From: Novosphingobium sp.
GTDB taxonomy: Bacteria; Pseudomonadota; Alphaproteobacteria; Sphingomonadales; Sphingomonadaceae
Reading direction: 5' to 3'
Assembly: GCA_027490345.1 (NCBI GenBank)
Contig: JAIXYF010000098.1
Coordinates: 1-8,102 of the forward strand
DNA: 8,102 nt
This document shows, one piece after another, positions 4,800-8,102 of this stretch. How positions within the stretch are numbered: the stretch's first letter is position 1; the number at the start of each line of letters is the position of its first letter. The notes under the pieces were generated by a model, which saw nothing but the letters and a program-made list of their open reading frames with translations, searched no databases and was not told where the DNA came from. Both the position numbers and the translations under genes were made by a program.

Positions 4800-5591
4800 T
4801 CAGTGCGCGCAGGCGAGCGCCTCGATCACATCTTCAAGCCGCGCAGGATCGCCCAATGCAATCACGTGGCCATCTGATGCGGCATGGAGCGGCTCACCGT
4901 TCCAGTCTGCCATGGTGCCGCCCGCGCCTTCGATGATCGGCACGAGCGCGGCCCAATCATGCAGCTTGAGACCCGCTTCGCAGACCACATCGAGATGGCC
5001 GGATGCGAGCATAGCATAATTGTAGCAATCCCCGCCCATCACCATGCGCTTGTGATCGGTTCTGGCGGCCAGGGCCATGAAGTGGGCACCGTCATGATCG
5101 TCGAAATAATGCGGGCCGGTGGTGGCCAGCGCGGCATCGGCAAGCTGGGCGCAGGCACGGGTGCGCACCGCATGGCCATTGAGCGTGGTAGGCCGGCCGA
5201 CAGCGCCGACCCAGCGTTCGCCCAGAATCGGCTGGTCGATCACGCCGAGCACCGGGAAACCTTCGATCACGAGCGCGATCAGCGTGCCGAACAGCGGGCG
5301 GCCAGCGAGGAAACCCGTGGTGCCATCGATCGGATCGAGCACCCAGCTGCGGCCGGAAGTGCCCGCGGTCGCCCCCATTTCCTCCCCGATAACCGTGTCT
5401 TCGGGCGCATCAGCGGCGAGAATGGCGCGCATCGCTTCTTCTGCCGTGCGGTCTGCCAGCGTGACCGGCGAGGCATCGGCCTTGCGATCAGCAGAAAGGC
5501 CGCTGCGAAAAAACGGGCGGATGGCAGCGCCCGCAGCATCGGCAAGGCGCAGCGCGAGGGCAATATCGCGATCGAGATCAATGTCCTTCAT
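4800..5591 (-). CDS. hisN: Inositol-monophosphatase-family phosphatase, probably histidinol-phosphatase HisN
   Basis: This cytoplasmic Mg2+-dependent sugar/polyol phosphatase has 263 residues from the chosen start, normal for the family. The metal-binding motifs are complete: Glu70-Glu71 in VIGEEMG (67-73), WVLDPIDGTTGF (83-94, with Asp86 and Asp89), and LHDWAALVPIIEGAGG (210-225, with Asp212). The ALALRLADAAGAAIRPFFR start resembles the HisN branch, which dephosphorylates histidinol phosphate in histidine synthesis in bacteria lacking a HisB-type phosphatase. An inositol- or nucleotide-directed relative is the alternative. No other his gene is nearby. The start at 5591 fits the family N terminus but has only a poor ribosome binding site. 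In-frame ATGs at 5660 (AGGAGG 12 bases upstream) and 5699 would add 23 or 36 residues, the longest form beginning with an Arg cluster. It is followed immediately by the cyclotransferase-fold gene and is divergent from the regulator at 5757. Confidence 0.87.
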   Translation of the reverse strand: MKDIDLDRDIALALRLADAAGAAIRPFFRSGLSADRKADASPVTLADRTAEEAMRAILAADAPEDTVIGEEMGATAGTSGRSWVLDPIDGTTGFLAGRPLFGTLIALVIEGFPVLGVIDQPILGERWVGAVGRPTTLNGHAVRTRACAQLADAALATTGPHYFDDHDGAHFMALAARTDHKRMVMGGDCYNYAMLASGHLDVVCEAGLKLHDWAALVPIIEGAGGTMADWNGEPLHAASDGHVIALGDPARLEDVIEALACAH

Positions 5592-5756
5592 ACCCTGGAC
5601 ATGGCCCTCGTCGGCCTGCCCGGTCAAGGGGCAGCGCACCGCACGGGATACGGCAGCCATGATCCTGCGGCGCCTCCTGACTTGGCGAGCCCGGCGCATT
5701 GTGCTTATCCTTAGTGATAGAGCGCACACTCGGGGGAGCGAGGGGTAGCTAGACCG

Positions 5757-6749
5757 ATGATACGGCAGACACGGTTTGCCGCGAATCGGTTTTGGGGGGC
5801 TTTGATGAACCGGATGAGCAGACCTGCCATAGACCCGGCAATTGCTTCGGGCGGTGCGGCAACCCGCGATGGCCAGCCCATCTCGTACAGCCGCGCGCCA
5901 GCGAGCGATCTGGCGCCATGGATTGCGCGGCTCTATGTTTCGGAGGTGGATGCCCCGGCAGATTATCAGCTTTCCTGCGGCATCTTCAGCGATGCCGCCA
6001 TGCTGCGCATCCAGCTGCGCGGGGAATGGACCGCCGACACCGCCGACGGACAGCGCCAGATGGGTCGGGCTGCGCTTTATTTCGGCCCCCAGACGCGCCG
6101 TATGCCGATCACCGTCAAAGGCAGCTTCACGAGCGTCGGCCTGTCGTTTCGCGCGGGAGCCTGCCATGCGCTGGGCGGACTCAAGCTCGATACCCTGTGC
6201 GACCGGCTCGCACCGCTGGAAAAGCTGGGTATGTGCGACGAGGAATGGATGGGCCTGCTGCGCGAAGGAGGCTCACCCGAAGAGTGGTGCACAGCCATGG
6301 AAGAGGCGATGCGCCGCATGATCGCACGCAGCGGTGCAGCGCCGCCCGATCCGGCGACAGCTTCGGTCGAAGCGGCGGCCTTCACCAATCCCGAAATCAC
6401 CGTGGCCCGCCTGGCGCAGCAATGCGGCACCGAGCAGCGCAAGCTGGAGCGGCTGATCCGCCGCGATTTCGGCATCCCGCCCAAGCAAGTGCTGCGCCGC
6501 GCCCGCGCGCTCGACATGGCCAGCCATCTGCGCGGCGTGGCCGATCACGAAGAGGCCGAGGCGCTGGCGCTGCGCTATTACGATCAGAGCCACCTGATCC
6601 GCGAATTCACCGCGCTCTTTGGCATGAGCCCGCGCCAGTTCGTCGATTCGCCGCAGCCGCTGATGACACTTTCGCTGGAAACGCGGCAAGCGCGGCGGCT
6701 GGAACTGATTGCCCGGATCGCGCCCGGCGACATCAAGCCCTGGCAGTAG
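5757..6749 (+). CDS. AraC-family transcriptional regulator (copy 2)
   Basis: This predicted DNA-binding regulator has 330 residues from the ATG at 5757. The C-terminal AraC-type double HTH spans about 207-296. The first HTH is around TVARLAQQCGTEQRKLERLIRR (read as 215-225 and 226-236), and the second carries the signature YYDQSHLIREF (274-284) and FGMSPRQF (288-295). The N-terminal region (about 40-200) is a beta-rich sensor-like domain with LYVSEVDAPADYQL (59-72) and YFGPQTRR (108-115), matching the same places in copy 1. Target and ligand are unknown. An ATG at 5805, preceded by a G6 run 5 bases upstream, would give a 314-residue product and may be the true start; AGGGG 11 bases before 5757 is only moderate support. 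It is divergent from hisN. Its last 17 bases overlap the end of the converging pseudouridine synthase gene. Confidence 0.88.
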   Translation: MIRQTRFAANRFWGALMNRMSRPAIDPAIASGGAATRDGQPISYSRAPASDLAPWIARLYVSEVDAPADYQLSCGIFSDAAMLRIQLRGEWTADTADGQRQMGRAALYFGPQTRRMPITVKGSFTSVGLSFRAGACHALGGLKLDTLCDRLAPLEKLGMCDEEWMGLLREGGSPEEWCTAMEEAMRRMIARSGAAPPDPATASVEAAAFTNPEITVARLAQQCGTEQRKLERLIRRDFGIPPKQVLRRARALDMASHLRGVADHEEAEALALRYYDQSHLIREFTALFGMSPRQFVDSPQPLMTLSLETRQARRLELIARIAPGDIKPWQ

Positions 6750-7287
6750 GTGCCTCGCGCCAAGTGCCGGGGGCGAGGCCTTCCAGCGACCATTCGCCGA
6801 TCCGCCAGCGCACAAGGCGCAGCGTGGGCAGACCGGCAGCAGCGGTCATCCGCCGCACCTGCCGGTTGCGGCCTTCGCGGATGGTCAGTTCGAGCCAGCA
6901 ATCAGGCACGGTCTTGCGGAAACGCACCGGCGGATCGCGCGGCCAGAGCGCAGGCGGATCCATGCGGCGCACTTCGGCCGGCAGGGTCGGCCCGTCTTTC
7001 AGCACAAGGCCCCGGCGCAAGGGCTCCAGCGCGGTATCATCCGGATCGCCTTCGACCTGCACCCAATAGGTCTTGGCCAGCTTATAGCGCGGATCGGCGA
7101 TGCGGGCCTGCAAGCGGCCATCATCGGTGAGGAGGAGCAGCCCTTCGCTATCGTGATCGAGCCGCCCGGCCGGATAGACACCGGGCCGCTCGATGAACTC
7201 CGCCAGCGTGGGCCGGGGCGGGCCACCGGGCTCCGGGCTGAACTGGCAGAGCACGCCAAAGGGCTTGTTGAACAGGATCAGCGCCAT
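6733..7287 (-). CDS. rluE: RluE-type 23S rRNA pseudouridine synthase (RsuA family)
   Basis: This enzyme isomerises a uridine in rRNA to pseudouridine; E. coli RluE modifies U2457 of 23S rRNA. The 184-residue product starts MALILFNKPFGVLCQFSPE, typical of RluE rather than RsuA or RluB, and has no N-terminal S4 domain. The catalytic aspartate is Asp44 in PAGRLDHDSEGLLLLTDDG (39-57). The C-terminal RNA-binding signature EGRNRQVRRM is present. The start is the ATG at 7287, whose A is the last base of the upstream oxygenase gene's TGA (TGATG), so translation is coupled; a TTG one codon earlier is possible but less likely. The stop lies inside the 3' end of the converging AraC-type gene. The neighbour's role in ribosome modification supports an rRNA target. 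Confidence 0.92.
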   Translation of the reverse strand: MALILFNKPFGVLCQFSPEPGGPPRPTLAEFIERPGVYPAGRLDHDSEGLLLLTDDGRLQARIADPRYKLAKTYWVQVEGDPDDTALEPLRRGLVLKDGPTLPAEVRRMDPPALWPRDPPVRFRKTVPDCWLELTIREGRNRQVRRMTAAAGLPTLRLVRWRIGEWSLEGLAPGTWREAPTARA

Positions 7288-8102
7288 CAAGCGGCATCCT
7301 CGAACGTGACGCTGCCCTGATTAATCAGCGCGGCGATCAGTCTGACAACAGGCATGGATTGCGCCCACTGCAGAGGAGGTGCCATTTCTGCGCCAGAGCA
7401 AAGTCTTTCAGCAACACCGGCTACATCGCCCGTGCAATCAAAGCATTGGCCATCGGCGAACAGCAGCACCGCGGCATCCTGGTGCCGGATAAATGCAAAC
7501 CGGCTGGCCGGATTGCGCAGGAGCGGCGTACCTATATTGAGTGACGCCTGCACCTCCTTAGCCGAGGTCGGCTCTTCCGGCCGCCAATCCGCATCGGCAT
7601 ATTTGGGCATGCTGCAGTATGCCCCGAACCACCGGGCGAAGGCAGCGCCATCGGCCATGGCAGCAGTGGCCATCGCATGGAGCCGGCTCAGCGCGGCGGC
7701 GGTGATCTCTCCGGGATGGGCCTGCTCTGCCAGATCCGGATCGGTATAGCGATCATCTTCAGCCGCAGCGTCAGCCAGATGCGCGCTCCACCCATCGATC
7801 AGATCGCCGCGAGATGGCGCGCGAAATCCGACCGAATAGGTCATGCAATCATCTCCGACCGCCACGCCATCGTGCGCAAAACCGGGCGGTACATAGAGAA
7901 TATCGCCCGGCTCCAGCACCCAGTCTCCGGTCGCGTCGAAATCGGCGATCAGCCGCAAATCCTCGTGCGGCAGCAGCGGCGTATCCGCGCCGCAGCGCGG
8001 CCCCACGCGCCAGCGCCGCCGACCAAGCCCCTGCACGAGGAACACATCATATTGATCGAAATGCGGCCCTACGCCGCCGCCATCGGAGGCATAGCTGACC
8101 AT
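7287..8102 (-). CDS. roxA: RoxA/YcfD-type ribosomal oxygenase (JmjC, cupin-4), 3' part; N terminus beyond the right edge
   Basis: This Fe(II)/2-oxoglutarate-dependent oxygenase is closest to E. coli RoxA (YcfD), which hydroxylates Arg81 of ribosomal protein uL16. The visible 271 residues begin inside the JmjC barrel with VSYASDGGGVGPHFDQYDVF, carrying the HxD iron ligands (His14, Asp16 of the fragment). The distal ligand follows 63 residues on (His77 in LEPGDILYVPPGFAHDG, 63-79), close to the 62-residue gap in E. coli. GRRRWRVG (27-34) holds the likely 2-oxoglutarate-binding arginine. The rest is the dimerisation and winged-helix C-terminal part. By comparison with the 373-residue E. coli protein about 100-115 residues are missing, so the methionine at the edge is internal, not the start. 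Its TGA overlaps the rluE ATG. Confidence 0.92.
   Translation of the reverse strand: MVSYASDGGGVGPHFDQYDVFLVQGLGRRRWRVGPRCGADTPLLPHEDLRLIADFDATGDWVLEPGDILYVPPGFAHDGVAVGDDCMTYSVGFRAPSRGDLIDGWSAHLADAAAEDDRYTDPDLAEQAHPGEITAAALSRLHAMATAAMADGAAFARWFGAYCSMPKYADADWRPEEPTSAKEVQASLNIGTPLLRNPASRFAFIRHQDAAVLLFADGQCFDCTGDVAGVAERLCSGAEMAPPLQWAQSMPVVRLIAALINQGSVTFEDAA

Noticed and set aside
4884..5714. 276-codon open frame on the plus strand
   Set aside because: Antisense of the HisN-like gene, which has complete metal-binding motifs.
5698..5727. Promoter for the second AraC-type gene around TTGTGC
   Set aside because: No acceptable -10 box at 16-18 bases spacing; only a weak TATC/GATA inverted repeat is present.
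4800..6167. HisN frame open back to 6167 (455 codons)
   Set aside because: The extra part is antisense to the second AraC-type gene and has no resemblance to the phosphatase family, which is about 260 residues long.
5792..7069. 425-codon plus-strand frame across the second AraC-type gene and rluE
   Set aside because: Arg/Ala/Gly/Pro-rich shadow that crosses two well-supported genes on different strands.
7288..7290. TTG one codon upstream as the rluE start
   Set aside because: The adjacent ATG at 7287 overlaps the upstream stop as TGATG, a common coupled arrangement, and fits the family N terminus better.
8100..8102. ATG at the right edge as the start of the oxygenase
   Set aside because: Alignment with RoxA/YcfD puts this methionine just before the HxD motif, more than 100 residues into the protein; the gene continues outside the window.
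1..8102. CRISPR arrays, tRNA/rRNA genes, insertion sequences, attachment sites
   Set aside because: Looked for repeated spacers, cloverleaf signatures, transposase motifs and terminal repeats and saw none.

Overview
The window is high-GC chromosomal DNA of alphaproteobacterial character. The PheS, bL35/bL20, MetA and RoxA-type sequences and the promoter style fit Sphingomonadales (a Novosphingobium- or Sphingobium-like bacterium). That placement is inferred from protein flavour and gene content; no marker gene here is decisive. I see no mobile element, CRISPR array, tRNA or rRNA. Apart from two regulators this is core-genome housekeeping DNA, densely packed, with no gene-free stretch over 300 bases.

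Left part, all on the minus strand (read right to left): metA (homoserine O-acyltransferase) behind a SAM-I-clan riboswitch, then rpmI-rplT (ribosomal proteins bL35 and bL20) with its own promoter, a leader hairpin and an intrinsic terminator. Next come an AraC-type regulator and the 5' part of pheS (phenylalanyl-tRNA synthetase alpha), which runs off the left edge. The regulator therefore splits the rpmI-rplT-pheS order that is common in other bacteria.

Middle: divergent from metA lie bfd (2Fe-2S bacterioferritin-associated ferredoxin, a 58-codon gene) and bfr (bacterioferritin), a store-and-release iron pair. A Fur-like inverted repeat lies ahead of bfd. Facing bfr is a minus-strand pair: a HisN-like inositol-monophosphatase-family phosphatase and, 4 bases after it, a small gamma-glutamylcyclotransferase-fold protein.

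Right part: a second AraC-type regulator on the plus strand, a visible paralogue of the first. Its 3' end overlaps by 17 bases the end of a minus-strand pair made of a RoxA/YcfD-type ribosomal oxygenase (cut by the right edge) and an RluE-type 23S rRNA pseudouridine synthase. These two are joined by a TGATG stop/start overlap and both act on the large ribosomal subunit.

The most notable items are the SAM riboswitch with a matching promoter ahead of metA, the Glu111 acyl-donor determinant in MetA, the coupled ribosome-modifying pair, the paralogous AraC regulators, and a pheS promoter that may give a leaderless mRNA. No undescribed multi-gene system (defence, toxin-antitoxin, biosynthetic cluster) is evident.
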